Shown here: piece after piece, positions 15,823-24,560 of the stretch
Layout: each line of letters starts with the position of its first letter
How positions within the stretch are numbered: position 1 is the first letter of the stretch
NCBI GenBank assembly: GCA_029261815.1
Contig: JAJDAQ010000071.1
Location: 1-37,990, forward strand
Source of the DNA: Deltaproteobacteria bacterium
Lineage (GTDB): Bacteria; Myxococcota_A; UBA9160; UBA6930
Length of the DNA: 37,990 nt
Direction of reading: 5' to 3'
Position numbers and translations under genes: made by a program
The notes under the pieces: generated by a model
Seen by the model: only the letters and a program-made list of their open reading frames with translations
Told to the model about the DNA's origin: nothing
Database searches by the model: none

Positions 15823-17628
15823 ATGTCCCCGAATGAGCGAAAGAACGTCTACATCACCGGCCTCGGCGCCTATTTCCCAGGCGAGCCGATCCCCAACGAG
15901 GAAATGGAGGAGTTCCTCGGCTACGTGCACGGGCGCCCTTCGCGCCTTCGTCGGCGCGTACTGAAGAGCAACGGCATCCAGGCCCGCCACTATGCGCTCG
16001 ACCGCCAGGGGCGGTCGACGCACCGAAACAGTGAAATGGCCCGGAACGCGGTCAAGGAAGCGGCCCTGCGCGCCGACCTCGCGCCCGACCAGCTCGACTT
16101 CCTGGCCGCCGCGACGACGCAGCCCGACCTCCCCGTCCCGGGTTTCGCCAGCATGGTGCATGGCGAACTCGGAACGGGACCGATCGAGATCGCGACACTG
16201 CACGGCGTCTGTGCCAGTGGTGCTGCCGCGCTCCAGAGCGCGCGCCTCCAGATCCGAAGCGGCGAAAAGCAACGCGCCGTCGCATGTGCGAGCGAGTTCC
16301 CCAGTCGGCTCTTCAAGGCTTCGCGGTATGAAGCCCAATCGGCGTGTCGCGATGCACCCCTTTCGACCGACACCGATTTCCTGCGTTTCATGCTCAGTGA
16401 CGGCGCCGGCGCCGCGGTCCTCGAGCCGCAGCCGGCCCGCGACGGGCTGAGCTTCCGCATCGATTGGATCGAGTTGCTGTCCCACGCCGGCACCCGGCCC
16501 ACTTGCATGATGGCGGGTGCCAACTTCGACGAGAGCGGCGCGGTCGGCGAGAGCTGGATCGACTACCCGAGCTTCGAGGCTGCGGCATCCGACGGGGCGA
16601 TCAACCTGAAGCAGAATCTCCGCCTCCTCGAAGATGTGGTCGACCTCGGCGTCGATGGCTTCGAGGCGCTCGTCGCATCGGGAAAGGTCGATCGCGACGC
16701 CATCGACTGGGTGGTCTGCCATTACTCGTCGGAGCATCTGCATGGCCGCGTTCGCGACGCGCTTCGCGAGCGTGACCTTGCGATGGATGACGCGCGTTGG
16801 TTCAGCAACCTCACGACGCGCGGAAACGTCGGCTCGGCGTCACTCTTCGTCTTGCTCGAGGAGCTGTCGCGCGAGAAGTCCCTGGCCGTCGGTCAGCAGA
16901 TCCTCGTGATGATTCCCGAAAGTGGACGCTTCACGAACGCGTTCATCCAGCTCACCGTCGTGGGACCCGAGAGATCGGTCAAGGATCTTCTCGATGAGAT
17001 CTGGGACAGCTTCGAGGGCGATCTGGAACAAGTCGCCGTCTTGACGCGCCTGCGGGAGGGCACTTTCAGTCGAGCCGACTACCGCGCCCTGCTGCTGAAT
17101 CTTCGCCAGCAGGTCATCGAAGGATCGCGATGGATCGCGCGTGCAGCATCGAGCCTCGACTCGGAACTGCATCCCCTGCGTTCCCTGTTCCTGCAGCACG
17201 CCGTTGCCGAACACCGCGACTTCGAGCTGCTGGAGCACGACTACGTGGCGATGGGGGGATGTCTCGAAGACATCCAGACCGCGCAAAGGAATGTCGGAAG
17301 CGAGGCCCTGGCGAGCTTCATGTTCGAACGCGCCTCGCGGCCGAACCCGTTCGGCCTGCTCGGGTCCATGTTCATCATCGAAGGTCTGGGCCGACGCCGC
17401 GCGGGGGCCTGGGCCGATCGGATCACCGAGGTCCTCGGACTCGAGCGCCGTCAGGTCTCGTTCCTACGACACCATGCCGCTGCAGACGAGGAACACGTTG
17501 GCCAACTCGACGCCCTGCTCGGGGCAGGTTTCCTCACACCGGAGCAGGAAGGCGAAGTCGTCCGCACCGCCCGCACCACGGCGCGCCTCTACCGGCTCCA
17601 GCTCGAGGAGCTGAACCCATGCGCGTAG
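15823..17628 (+). CDS. StlD/DarB-type beta-ketosynthase with C-terminal haem-oxygenase-like di-metal domain
   Basis: The 601-residue protein is nearly twice the length of FabH. Residues about 8-385 form a KAS III thiolase fold with triad C130 (LHGVCASGA), H300 (VVCHYSSEH) and N335 (TTRGNVGSA). The N-terminus (VYITGLGAYFPGEPIPNEEME, then GRPSRLRRRVLKSNGI) resembles StlD/DarB ketosynthases, which condense two beta-ketoacyl units into cyclohexanedione precursors of dialkylresorcinols and stilbenes. Residues about 430-595 look like the iron-containing-redox/haem-oxygenase-like family: AEHRDFELLEHDY (E463, D466), FIIEGLG (E520) and H551-x3-D555-xx-H558. The last is the helix motif of di-iron HDO enzymes. 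AGGAG lies 5 nt before ATG 15823. It overlaps the next gene by 10 nt. Family assignment is from recall; the di-metal role is inference. Confidence 0.82.
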   Translation: MSPNERKNVYITGLGAYFPGEPIPNEEMEEFLGYVHGRPSRLRRRVLKSNGIQARHYALDRQGRSTHRNSEMARNAVKEAALRADLAPDQLDFLAAATTQPDLPVPGFASMVHGELGTGPIEIATLHGVCASGAAALQSARLQIRSGEKQRAVACASEFPSRLFKASRYEAQSACRDAPLSTDTDFLRFMLSDGAGAAVLEPQPARDGLSFRIDWIELLSHAGTRPTCMMAGANFDESGAVGESWIDYPSFEAAASDGAINLKQNLRLLEDVVDLGVDGFEALVASGKVDRDAIDWVVCHYSSEHLHGRVRDALRERDLAMDDARWFSNLTTRGNVGSASLFVLLEELSREKSLAVGQQILVMIPESGRFTNAFIQLTVVGPERSVKDLLDEIWDSFEGDLEQVAVLTRLREGTFSRADYRALLLNLRQQVIEGSRWIARAASSLDSELHPLRSLFLQHAVAEHRDFELLEHDYVAMGGCLEDIQTAQRNVGSEALASFMFERASRPNPFGLLGSMFIIEGLGRRRAGAWADRITEVLGLERRQVSFLRHHAAADEEHVGQLDALLGAGFLTPEQEGEVVRTARTTARLYRLQLEELNPCA

Positions 17629-18518
17629 ACGATGCCCTCGCGCGATCGATGATCGTTCATTCGCCCGTCCCGGAGGTAGACGCCTTCCGCGCACTGGAAC
17701 TCGACACCACACTGCCGCTCGCACCTGAGGCCCGCCGTGACTACATGGCCAACCTGCGATCAGGCTCCCGGCAGTTTCTCCTTCCGTGCGTACGGCCGGC
17801 CGCACGCAGTGCCATCGTGGTCAACCAGCTGTGGAAGATCCTGCTCCCCACGGCGTTCTCGTCGTCGCGGATGCTCCACAAGAGCATCGTGTTCGGCTTG
17901 CGCCATTTCGTGCGCCCGGAGGCCAACCGTCTTGTGCTTCGTCACTTCCATCTCGGCAGCGACATCCTGGGGTTCATTGCGGCGAACGCTCCGATTCCGG
18001 TCCCGACGTCGCCACTGCGCCCCATGCGGCTCGAAGACCTGGAAGACCACGCATTCGTGCGGCACGACGTGAACCTGTTCCGATTCGTCATCGCGTTGAA
18101 CGAACGACTCGCGCGCTTCGGGGAAAGACTCGGGCCGATCCCCTTCGAACAGATCGACTTCGGGCCGATCCATGACGATCCGCCGGCACTCGAGCCCATG
18201 CCCCAAGGTCGCCTGAACCGGATCGATCTACAGAGTGCGATCGAGTGCTACACACCGGCCTATCAAGCGCTTCTGAGCGACGATGAATTCTGGCGCGCCA
18301 GCAACTCCCTGCAACTCGACGAAACGATCGCGCACTACGTGTGCACAGTGCTCGGCGACTTCCAGATGCTCCCACTCGTGGCCAACCGACACCCGCTGAT
18401 TCCGGAGTCGACGCTTCGAGCCGGCCACCGATTGATGTTGCACGGGCTCGGCACAGAGGCACTGCACGGCCTGCTCACCCAGAAGAAGCGGGAACAAGCG
18501 CGACTTCGCGGCGACTGA
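17619..18518 (+). CDS. Conserved-looking partner of the DarB-like ketosynthase (possibly DUF6999)
   Basis: This 299-residue protein starts at an ATG 10 nt inside the end of the ketosynthase gene, with GAGGAG 8 nt upstream, so translation is coupled. Recognisable stretches include SRQFLLPCVRPAARSAIVVNQ, SSSRMLHKSIVFGLRHFV, RPEANRLVLRHFHLGSDILG and DEFWRASNSLQLDETIAHY, ending near TLRAGHRLMLHGL. I recall such sequences next to StlD/DarB ketosynthases as a family named DUF6999, but this is memory rather than a search. Many histidines and arginines, two amphipathic hydrophobic segments and no signal peptide suggest a peripheral membrane or soluble enzyme. The fixed pairing implies a role on the ketosynthase product or substrate. 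The real activity is unknown. Confidence 0.7.
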   Translation: MRVDDALARSMIVHSPVPEVDAFRALELDTTLPLAPEARRDYMANLRSGSRQFLLPCVRPAARSAIVVNQLWKILLPTAFSSSRMLHKSIVFGLRHFVRPEANRLVLRHFHLGSDILGFIAANAPIPVPTSPLRPMRLEDLEDHAFVRHDVNLFRFVIALNERLARFGERLGPIPFEQIDFGPIHDDPPALEPMPQGRLNRIDLQSAIECYTPAYQALLSDDEFWRASNSLQLDETIAHYVCTVLGDFQMLPLVANRHPLIPESTLRAGHRLMLHGLGTEALHGLLTQKKREQARLRGD

Positions 18519-18662
18519 TCGGGCCCACCGCCTGCAGCATGCGCAAGGCGGCTGCAGCGAACACGCAAGTCGTGCGACGTCGAATCCCCCGGCAGCCGCG
18601 ATGGGAACTGTCTACACTGGGCTCCCCCGGCCAACGGCCCTTCGTCAGGAATTCAAGACACG

Positions 18663-21656
18663 GTGACGTCCCAGCGCAGAACGCCTATCGCGCGGCTGCA
18701 CGGCGCCGTGTTGCTGTCCGGCTTCGGCGGCATCCTGGTCGAACTCGTCCTCGTCCGACGCTTCGGGTTGCTGATTGGCAACACCACGGTCGCGTCGGCG
18801 TTCGTCATCGGTGCGTATCTCCTTGGACTCGGGATCGGCGGACTACTGGTCGGACGCGTACAGGCGCGTGTGACCCGTCCGCTCCTGGCCGCGGCCGTCG
18901 CCTACTCGCTGGTCGCGTTGACCGCGTTCGCGTCCGACGCGTGGCTCGCCGCGATGGCCCCACCCCCTTTCGGTGTCGGCATCGCCATGTTGGCGCTCAC
19001 CCCCGGGATCCCGACGCTCTTGATGGGCATCGCGTTCCCGCTGCTCTTCTCTGAAGTCGGGGAAGGCAGTCGGCGTCTCGAGATTGGCGCGTTGAATGCC
19101 GCGAACCTGGCGGGCTCCTTGTTGGCGGTCGCTGTGGCCGACAACGTCTGGGTTCCGGCGATCGGCGTTGGGGCGACGCTACAGATCGGATGCCTCGCGT
19201 ACCTGGGTGCCGCCGGCTTTGCGGCCTGGGCAGCGCGCGACGGGATCCGCAAAGCGGCAACGCCGACGTTGGTCCCCGCACCAGCGCTCGGCCAACTCGC
19301 TTGGATCGCCGCCACCGGCGGCGCGCTCGTCGTCGGCCTGCAGGTCCACCTTCTCCGGCGCCTGCCGTTCGTGCTCGAAGGATTCCAGCCAACGCTGTCG
19401 GGCGTGCTCGCGGCCTGCCTGGTTGGGCTCGCGCTCGGCTCCGCGATCGGGACGCCGCTGCTCGCGCGCTGGCTCGGGCCGTACGCTGCAGCAGGATCCG
19501 TCCTGCTCGCCGCGCTGACGGTCGCATTGGGGCTCCCCGAGCACCTGGCGCACCCCGTCGCCCAGGCGTGGCTGCCCATCGACTCGACCTTCGTGCTTCA
19601 TGCACGGATCTGGAGCGCCGCTGGCATTTGTGCGATCCCGGCTTGCTTCTTCCTCGGCGCCACGGTTCCGCTATGCGTGGCCAACTTCAAGGACGCGTCC
19701 TTGCGGGGTGCAGCCGCGGGCCGTCTATTTTTCTGGCAAGGCGTCGGCTCCATCGTCGGCTCGCTCGTGTTGTCGCAAGCGCTTCCCCGCCTGGCACCCC
19801 AAGGCTTCTTCGTATGGGCCCCCGTCGCGCTCGGCCTGCTCCCTCTCGTCGTGCTCGGGCGTCACGTCCCGCTCGCGTGGAGCGCGACGCAATTCGCGGT
19901 CGTTGTCGCCGCGGCGGCTTTCGGGTGGAGCGGAATCGGCACCCTGATGTCACCGGACCCGCCGCTGCACCGGCCCGGGATGCACATGGGCCCCCAGTAC
20001 GAAGCATTGGGTCACCAGACGGACAGTGGCGTGACCGCCTCGGTCGTCTACGACCCGGTAGAGCACCGGCTCATCCTCTATACCAACGAGTTCGCGGCTG
20101 CGACCCGCGGACCGCGCGGCGACTACATGAAGTCGCTCGGCCACCTGCCTTTTCTGTTGCGCGACGATCTGGACCACGTTGCGATCATCGCGTTCGGGAC
20201 CGGAACCACGGCAGCGTCCGTCACGCAGTGGGCGGCCCCTTCGCAGATCGATCTCGTCGAAATCTCGTCGGCCGTAATCGGGGTGTCCGGTTATTTCGGA
20301 CCGGACGGGCCCCTTCGCGAACCGGTGACTCCGGCGTTCCTGCACGATCCGCGCGCGCGCGTCCACCTCCAGGACGGTCGGCGTTACCTGGCCGAAGTCG
20401 AAGCCGGAAGCCTCGACCTGGTCACGATGGAGCCGCTGCTCGCCTACTCGCCGGGGACGACCGCGCTCTACACCCGGGAGTTCTACGCCCTCGCGGCGCG
20501 CGCGCTGAACGACGAGGGACTTCTCGTCCAGTGGATCCCGACCCACGCCTTGCCGCCCGATTACTACGACGCGCTCCTTCACACGTTTGCCGCAGGCTTC
20601 GCCCATCACTCGGTCTGGTTCCTGGACGGCGCGACGTTGCTGGTCGGTTCGGCGACACCCCACCTTCCGTCGCAGATCGACTTCGACCGACGCATCGCGG
20701 GGGCGGGCGAAGTGGCTGTGCGCGCCCTTCACGAGGCGCGCCTCGCGGACTGGACAGATCTCGAGGTTTTCTTCGTCGGCGAAGACCTCACTGCACTCGT
20801 CGGCGATGCACCGATCGTCAGCGATGACCGTCCATTCACCGAACATCTGGGCATCTGGAAGTACGACGGCACGGCACGGGGGTTCGCGGTCGAGAACTTC
20901 CGTGTGCTCGAACGGCTTGCAGCGCTCACCCCAACCGGCGCGCTCGGGAAGCCGACCGCGAACAAAGCGCGGCGCCTGCGTGTGGAGGCCTATCGCCTCG
21001 CTTCCGAACCGGCCGGAGATCGGTCGGCCATTCGCAAGGCCAATGAAACCCTGGCGCTGCTCGATCGGGCACGGCGAATCTCCCCTCAGAGCGTGCTCCT
21101 GCATTTTGAGGAAACGGAAGCGCGTCGCGCGTGGCTGCGCGCCCGAGCCGATGCGACGGGCGGCCGCGGCCTCACGCGAGAAGCCACCGCATTGGCCGAG
21201 CGGGACCCGAGTGCCGCATTGCCGATCATCCTGTCCGGCCTCGCTGGCGTCCGAGACGTTCGCGACGCGGCGCGGATCGCCGACGCACTTCAGCCGGGGT
21301 GGGGGCGAAACAGTTCCCCGTGGCAGCAAAACGTCCGAGCCCACTCACGTGGCCTGGGGCCGTTGCCGGGAATCTTGGCCCTCCCGAAGGGCGAAGCGTT
21401 GATCGACGCGGCCACCGGCGATGATGACATGGCTTGGGCTGTGCGTGGCGCCTACACCGTGCGGGTGGCTCGCGCGCTACTCGACGTCCTTGCGGAGCGC
21501 CCGCTCACCGAAACCGAGAGTTCGACCCTGCGCCAGGTGCTGGACCCCGCTTCGTTTCGGGCGGCGCAGCAGCGAGTCCGGGAACGTGGTGGTGACCTCG
21601 CGGCCGAGATCGAGATCCTTCGCCGCCCGGACCTCGACCCGACGCCCGCGAGCTGA
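18663..21656 (+). CDS. Membrane protein with spermidine-synthase-like domain
   Basis: The 997-residue protein has three parts. Residues about 10-430 contain some twelve hydrophobic helices, as in the MFS-like half of fused spermidine-synthase-like proteins. Residues about 440-760 resemble a class I SAM-binding domain: VAIIAFGTGTTAASV, QIDLVEISSAVIG, VHLQDGRRYL, LDLVTMEPLLAYSP, LYTREFYALAARAL and SDDRPFTEHLGIWKY. Residues about 760-997 are helical, possibly TPR-like. The polyamine-synthase glycine motif and its catalytic Asp (normally VDS/TDP after the fourth strand) are degraded to FGTGT and TMEPL. True spermidine synthesis is therefore unlikely. GTG 18663 has only a distant AGGA. It is followed 82 nt later by the MFS transporter on the same strand. 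Substrate and role are unknown. Confidence 0.78.
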   Translation: MTSQRRTPIARLHGAVLLSGFGGILVELVLVRRFGLLIGNTTVASAFVIGAYLLGLGIGGLLVGRVQARVTRPLLAAAVAYSLVALTAFASDAWLAAMAPPPFGVGIAMLALTPGIPTLLMGIAFPLLFSEVGEGSRRLEIGALNAANLAGSLLAVAVADNVWVPAIGVGATLQIGCLAYLGAAGFAAWAARDGIRKAATPTLVPAPALGQLAWIAATGGALVVGLQVHLLRRLPFVLEGFQPTLSGVLAACLVGLALGSAIGTPLLARWLGPYAAAGSVLLAALTVALGLPEHLAHPVAQAWLPIDSTFVLHARIWSAAGICAIPACFFLGATVPLCVANFKDASLRGAAAGRLFFWQGVGSIVGSLVLSQALPRLAPQGFFVWAPVALGLLPLVVLGRHVPLAWSATQFAVVVAAAAFGWSGIGTLMSPDPPLHRPGMHMGPQYEALGHQTDSGVTASVVYDPVEHRLILYTNEFAAATRGPRGDYMKSLGHLPFLLRDDLDHVAIIAFGTGTTAASVTQWAAPSQIDLVEISSAVIGVSGYFGPDGPLREPVTPAFLHDPRARVHLQDGRRYLAEVEAGSLDLVTMEPLLAYSPGTTALYTREFYALAARALNDEGLLVQWIPTHALPPDYYDALLHTFAAGFAHHSVWFLDGATLLVGSATPHLPSQIDFDRRIAGAGEVAVRALHEARLADWTDLEVFFVGEDLTALVGDAPIVSDDRPFTEHLGIWKYDGTARGFAVENFRVLERLAALTPTGALGKPTANKARRLRVEAYRLASEPAGDRSAIRKANETLALLDRARRISPQSVLLHFEETEARRAWLRARADATGGRGLTREATALAERDPSAALPIILSGLAGVRDVRDAARIADALQPGWGRNSSPWQQNVRAHSRGLGPLPGILALPKGEALIDAATGDDDMAWAVRGAYTVRVARALLDVLAERPLTETESSTLRQVLDPASFRAAQQRVRERGGDLAAEIEILRRPDLDPTPAS

Positions 21657-21738
21657 CGGCAGTTTTCTCGTCCGGGTCGGCTTAAACGCGTGAACATGCC
21701 CGCCCGTCCTGACAGGATGCCTACTGCAACGTCGGTCC

Positions 21739-23076
21739 GTGTCCGCCCTTCGCCGGGAGATCCGCATTCAATCCAGCCGCAACAGTGCCTACGTCGTGGG
21801 TGTCCTCACGCTGGCCTCGACGCTGTCGTTCATCGATCGCCAGATCCTGAATGTCATGATCGGGCCGATCAAGCGCGACCTCGGCGGCCTGACGGATACC
21901 GAGATCTCGCTGATCATCGGCCTCGCGTTTTCGTTGATCTACTCGCTGGCGACGCTCCCCGTGGCGCGGCTGGCAGACCGCGGGAATCGGCGAAACATCA
22001 TCGCGGTCGGAATCTTCAGCTGGAGCGCGATGACGGCGCTCGCGGGCATGGCCGGAACCTACTGGCAACTCTTCCTGGCGCGCATGGGCGTCGGGATCGG
22101 TGAAGCCAGCCTCGGGCCAGCCTCGACATCGCTCCTGGCCGACACCTATCCGCCCGAACGCCTGCCACTGGCCTACGGCATCGTCGGGGCCGCGCCTTTC
22201 ATCGGCACCGGGCTCGCCAACATCGTTGGCGGCCCCTTGATCGACTTCCTCGAAGCGCGGCCTCACATGAGTCTCCCTTTCTTTGGAGAGATGTACTCGT
22301 GGCAGACCGTGCTCGTGACCGTGGGCCTCCCCGGGATCCTGGTCGCCCTGTTGATGTTCACGATCGCTGAGCCGCCTCGGCGCGGCGCCAGCCGTCAGGA
22401 CGGGTTCGCGTGGCGCGAACTCGCTGACTTCGTTCGCAGTCGCAGCCGCTACCTGACCGCCCACTTCGTGGCGTACCTCTGCCTGTCGATGCAGGGCTTC
22501 GCCTTCCTGGCATGGGTGGTGGAACTCTTCGTGCGAAAACACGCGTGGAGCCGCACAGAGATCGGCCTGACGTACGGAATCATCGCGCTGACGGTCGGAA
22601 TCGCTGGAAGCATCTGGGCCGGTTACTACGCCGGGCGCATGATTGGCGCCGGTCGTCCCGACAGCCCGATGCGCTTGACACTCTGGGGCACGATCGGCCT
22701 CGCTCCCGTCGCGATCCTGATGCCCTTGCTCGAGAGCGGCGTCGCTGCAGCGGTCCTGTTGCTACCGATCACGTTCTTCATGGCCATGCCTCCGGGGCTC
22801 AGCAATGCCGCGCTTCAGGCCATCGCGCCCAACCAGATGCGCGGCCAGCTCATCGCGCTCTACCTGATCTGCGTCTCCTTCCTGTCGTACCTGTTCGCGC
22901 CCTTGATCATTGGACTCATGAACGACTACGTCTTCGGGCGCGAGGACGCGATCGATCTTTCCCTCGCAACGTTGGCCGCCTTCAACTACACGGTCGCCGC
23001 CGTCGCACTGGCGCTGAGCCTGAAGCCGCTGCGGGACGCCATCGCGCGGGTATCGGAGTTCTCGACCGAGGCCTAG
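21739..23076 (+). CDS. MFS transporter, spinster-like
   Basis: This 445-residue protein has the twelve-helix MFS layout. TM1 carries STLSFIDRQILNVM, and the first cytoplasmic loop has the motif-A variant LPVARLADRGNRRNII. TM4-5 contains FLARMGVGIGEASLGPASTSLLADTYP, a segment common in spinster-like MFS proteins of Proteobacteria. The central cytoplasmic loop (IAEPPRRGASRQDGFAWRE) divides the two six-helix halves. Spinster-like bacterial members are annotated as transporters of small organic anions or lipids; the substrate here cannot be predicted. It starts with GTG and lacks a strong ribosome-binding site. It lies between the 997-residue membrane protein and the CoA-transferase. Confidence 0.9.
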   Translation: MSALRREIRIQSSRNSAYVVGVLTLASTLSFIDRQILNVMIGPIKRDLGGLTDTEISLIIGLAFSLIYSLATLPVARLADRGNRRNIIAVGIFSWSAMTALAGMAGTYWQLFLARMGVGIGEASLGPASTSLLADTYPPERLPLAYGIVGAAPFIGTGLANIVGGPLIDFLEARPHMSLPFFGEMYSWQTVLVTVGLPGILVALLMFTIAEPPRRGASRQDGFAWRELADFVRSRSRYLTAHFVAYLCLSMQGFAFLAWVVELFVRKHAWSRTEIGLTYGIIALTVGIAGSIWAGYYAGRMIGAGRPDSPMRLTLWGTIGLAPVAILMPLLESGVAAAVLLLPITFFMAMPPGLSNAALQAIAPNQMRGQLIALYLICVSFLSYLFAPLIIGLMNDYVFGREDAIDLSLATLAAFNYTVAAVALALSLKPLRDAIARVSEFSTEA

Positions 23077-23209
23077 CAAGCATCGCGAAGCCCAACGTCT
23101 GCAGTGTCACGCGTTCGATCCTGGCTGGGCGTCCCCACGCACCCTCGACCGCTCACCGTGGTACGCTCGCTCACCGCCGTGAGCTTCTCGCGGTCACCAG
23201 GAGAAGATC

Positions 23210-24418
23210 ATGACAGCACCGCTTGCGGGAATCCGGGTCGTCGAACTCGCCAACTACATCGCGGTACCAGCGGCGGCGGCGTTGCTCGCGGAACTCGGCG
23301 CCGACGTCGTCAAGGTCGAGGTGCCGTGGGGCGAGGTCTACCACCACGCCACGCCGCGCCGAAACGGATACGAGAACGACTTCCCCACCAGCCTCCCGTA
23401 CGAAATGGACAATCGCGGCAAGCGCTCGGTCGCCCTCGATCTCGCCCTCCCCGAGGCCCAGGCCGCGCTCGACGCACTCATCGCGGGTGCAGACATCGTG
23501 ATGACCAACATCCTGCCCGGACGTCTCGCGAAGTTCGGCCTGGACGCCGAATCCCTGGCCGCCGCTTGCCCCGAACTGATCCTCGCGCGGATGGGCGGCT
23601 TCTCGGCGGACGGTCCCCAGGCGAACGACCCCGGCTTCGATCAGACTGCGTTCTTCGCCTTGTCGGGGCTGATGGACCAGGCGCGAGATCCAGCGGGACC
23701 CCCGGCCTTTCCCCGGCCCGGCGCCGGCGACCACAGTGCCGCGCTGGCCCTGGTGTCCGGCGTGCTCGCGGCCCTCCGCGTGCGCGACCAGACCGGCAAC
23801 GGACAGATCGTCGACGTCAATCTCCAACAGGTCGGCCTGTATGTCAGTGGAAACGACTGCGCGCAGTCGATCGTGACCGGCGAAGTCCCGCCGCGGCATG
23901 ACCGCACCGGCCCGCGAAACCCGATCTGGAATTTCTACCGCTGCGCCGATGATCGCTGGATCTTCTTGTGCATGCTCGATTCCAACGCCTACTGGCCGCG
24001 CTTCGCGGAGGCCATCGGCCATGCCGAGCTCGTGGCCGATGAACGGTTCTCCGATGCGATCGGCCGCTACAAGAACACGCGCGCGCTGACCGCGATCCTG
24101 GATGAAACCTTCGCCCAGCGCACGCTCGGCGAGTGGACGACCCATTTCGAAACGCAGCGCTTGATCACCGCGCCCGTGCGCACGGTCGCCGAAGCGACCT
24201 CCGATCCACTGACGCACGAAAACGGATGCTTCGCGACGGTGGAGCACCCGGAGTACGGGACCTATCAAACCGTGGCGCCGCCCTTCCGGCTTTCTGGCCA
24301 CGCACTGACAGGATCGGCCCTTGCACCACGGCTGTCTCAGCACACCGAAGAAGTGCTGCGCGAAGCCGGTATCGACGAAGACCAGGTCGCCCTGCTCGTC
24401 GCCGTGGCCGAAGGCTAG
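23210..24418 (+). CDS. CaiB/BaiF family III CoA-transferase
   Basis: The 402-residue product matches family III CoA-transferases such as formyl-CoA:oxalate and carnitine CoA-transferase. The N-terminus has PLAGIRVVELANYIAVPAAA and LLAELGADVVKVE, and MDNRGKRSVALDL follows at about residue 66. The catalytic aspartate that forms the acyl-aspartyl anhydride is D174 in RPGAGDHSAAL. The C-terminal lobe contains RNPIWNFYRCADDRWIFL and ends with HTEEVLREAGIDED, typical of the family. It moves CoA between carboxylic acids, probably in fatty or aromatic acid breakdown. AGGAG lies 6 nt before the ATG. It follows the MFS gene by 133 nt on the same strand; a link between uptake by that transporter and CoA activation here is inference. 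Confidence 0.94.
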   Translation: MTAPLAGIRVVELANYIAVPAAAALLAELGADVVKVEVPWGEVYHHATPRRNGYENDFPTSLPYEMDNRGKRSVALDLALPEAQAALDALIAGADIVMTNILPGRLAKFGLDAESLAAACPELILARMGGFSADGPQANDPGFDQTAFFALSGLMDQARDPAGPPAFPRPGAGDHSAALALVSGVLAALRVRDQTGNGQIVDVNLQQVGLYVSGNDCAQSIVTGEVPPRHDRTGPRNPIWNFYRCADDRWIFLCMLDSNAYWPRFAEAIGHAELVADERFSDAIGRYKNTRALTAILDETFAQRTLGEWTTHFETQRLITAPVRTVAEATSDPLTHENGCFATVEHPEYGTYQTVAPPFRLSGHALTGSALAPRLSQHTEEVLREAGIDEDQVALLVAVAEG

Positions 24419-24485
24419 GCGGCGCGCGACGGCGCTCGATCAAGCACAGCAGCGTCCGGGCACAGGCCAACGCGGGACGCGAAAA

Positions 24486-24560
24486 TGGTGGGCCGCGAGG
24501 GACTCGAACCCTCAACCAATGGGTTAAAAGCCCACTGCTCTGCCATTGAGCTAGCGGCCC
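24486..24560 (-). tRNA. tRNA-Lys (UUU anticodon), CCA encoded
   Basis: On the minus strand the sequence folds as a standard tRNA. It has acceptor stem GGGCCGC/GCGGCCC, D arm GCTC-AATGGCA-GAGC and anticodon stem GTGGG/CCCAT around the loop CTTTTAA. The anticodon TTT reads AAA and AAG lysine codons. The variable loop is TGGTT and the T arm GAGGG-TTCGAGT-CCCTC. The discriminator is A and CCA is encoded, followed by TTTT. The body is 72 nt. It converges on the CoA-transferase gene. There is no integrase or duplicated tRNA 3' end nearby, so no sign that it serves as an attachment site. A weak TCGACA/GGGTAC pair lies upstream but is not a convincing promoter. Confidence 0.97.

Noticed and set aside
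18519..18662. CCGCCT/AGGCGG hairpin as an intrinsic terminator after the ketosynthase partner gene
   Set aside because: The 6-bp stem has a 12-nt loop and no following T-tract.
18663..21656. Annotation as a genuine spermidine synthase
   Set aside because: The SAM-binding glycine motif and the catalytic aspartate are both degraded.
24486..24560. tRNA-Lys as an integration site for a genomic island
   Set aside because: No integrase, no direct repeat of the tRNA 3' end, and housekeeping genes follow closely.
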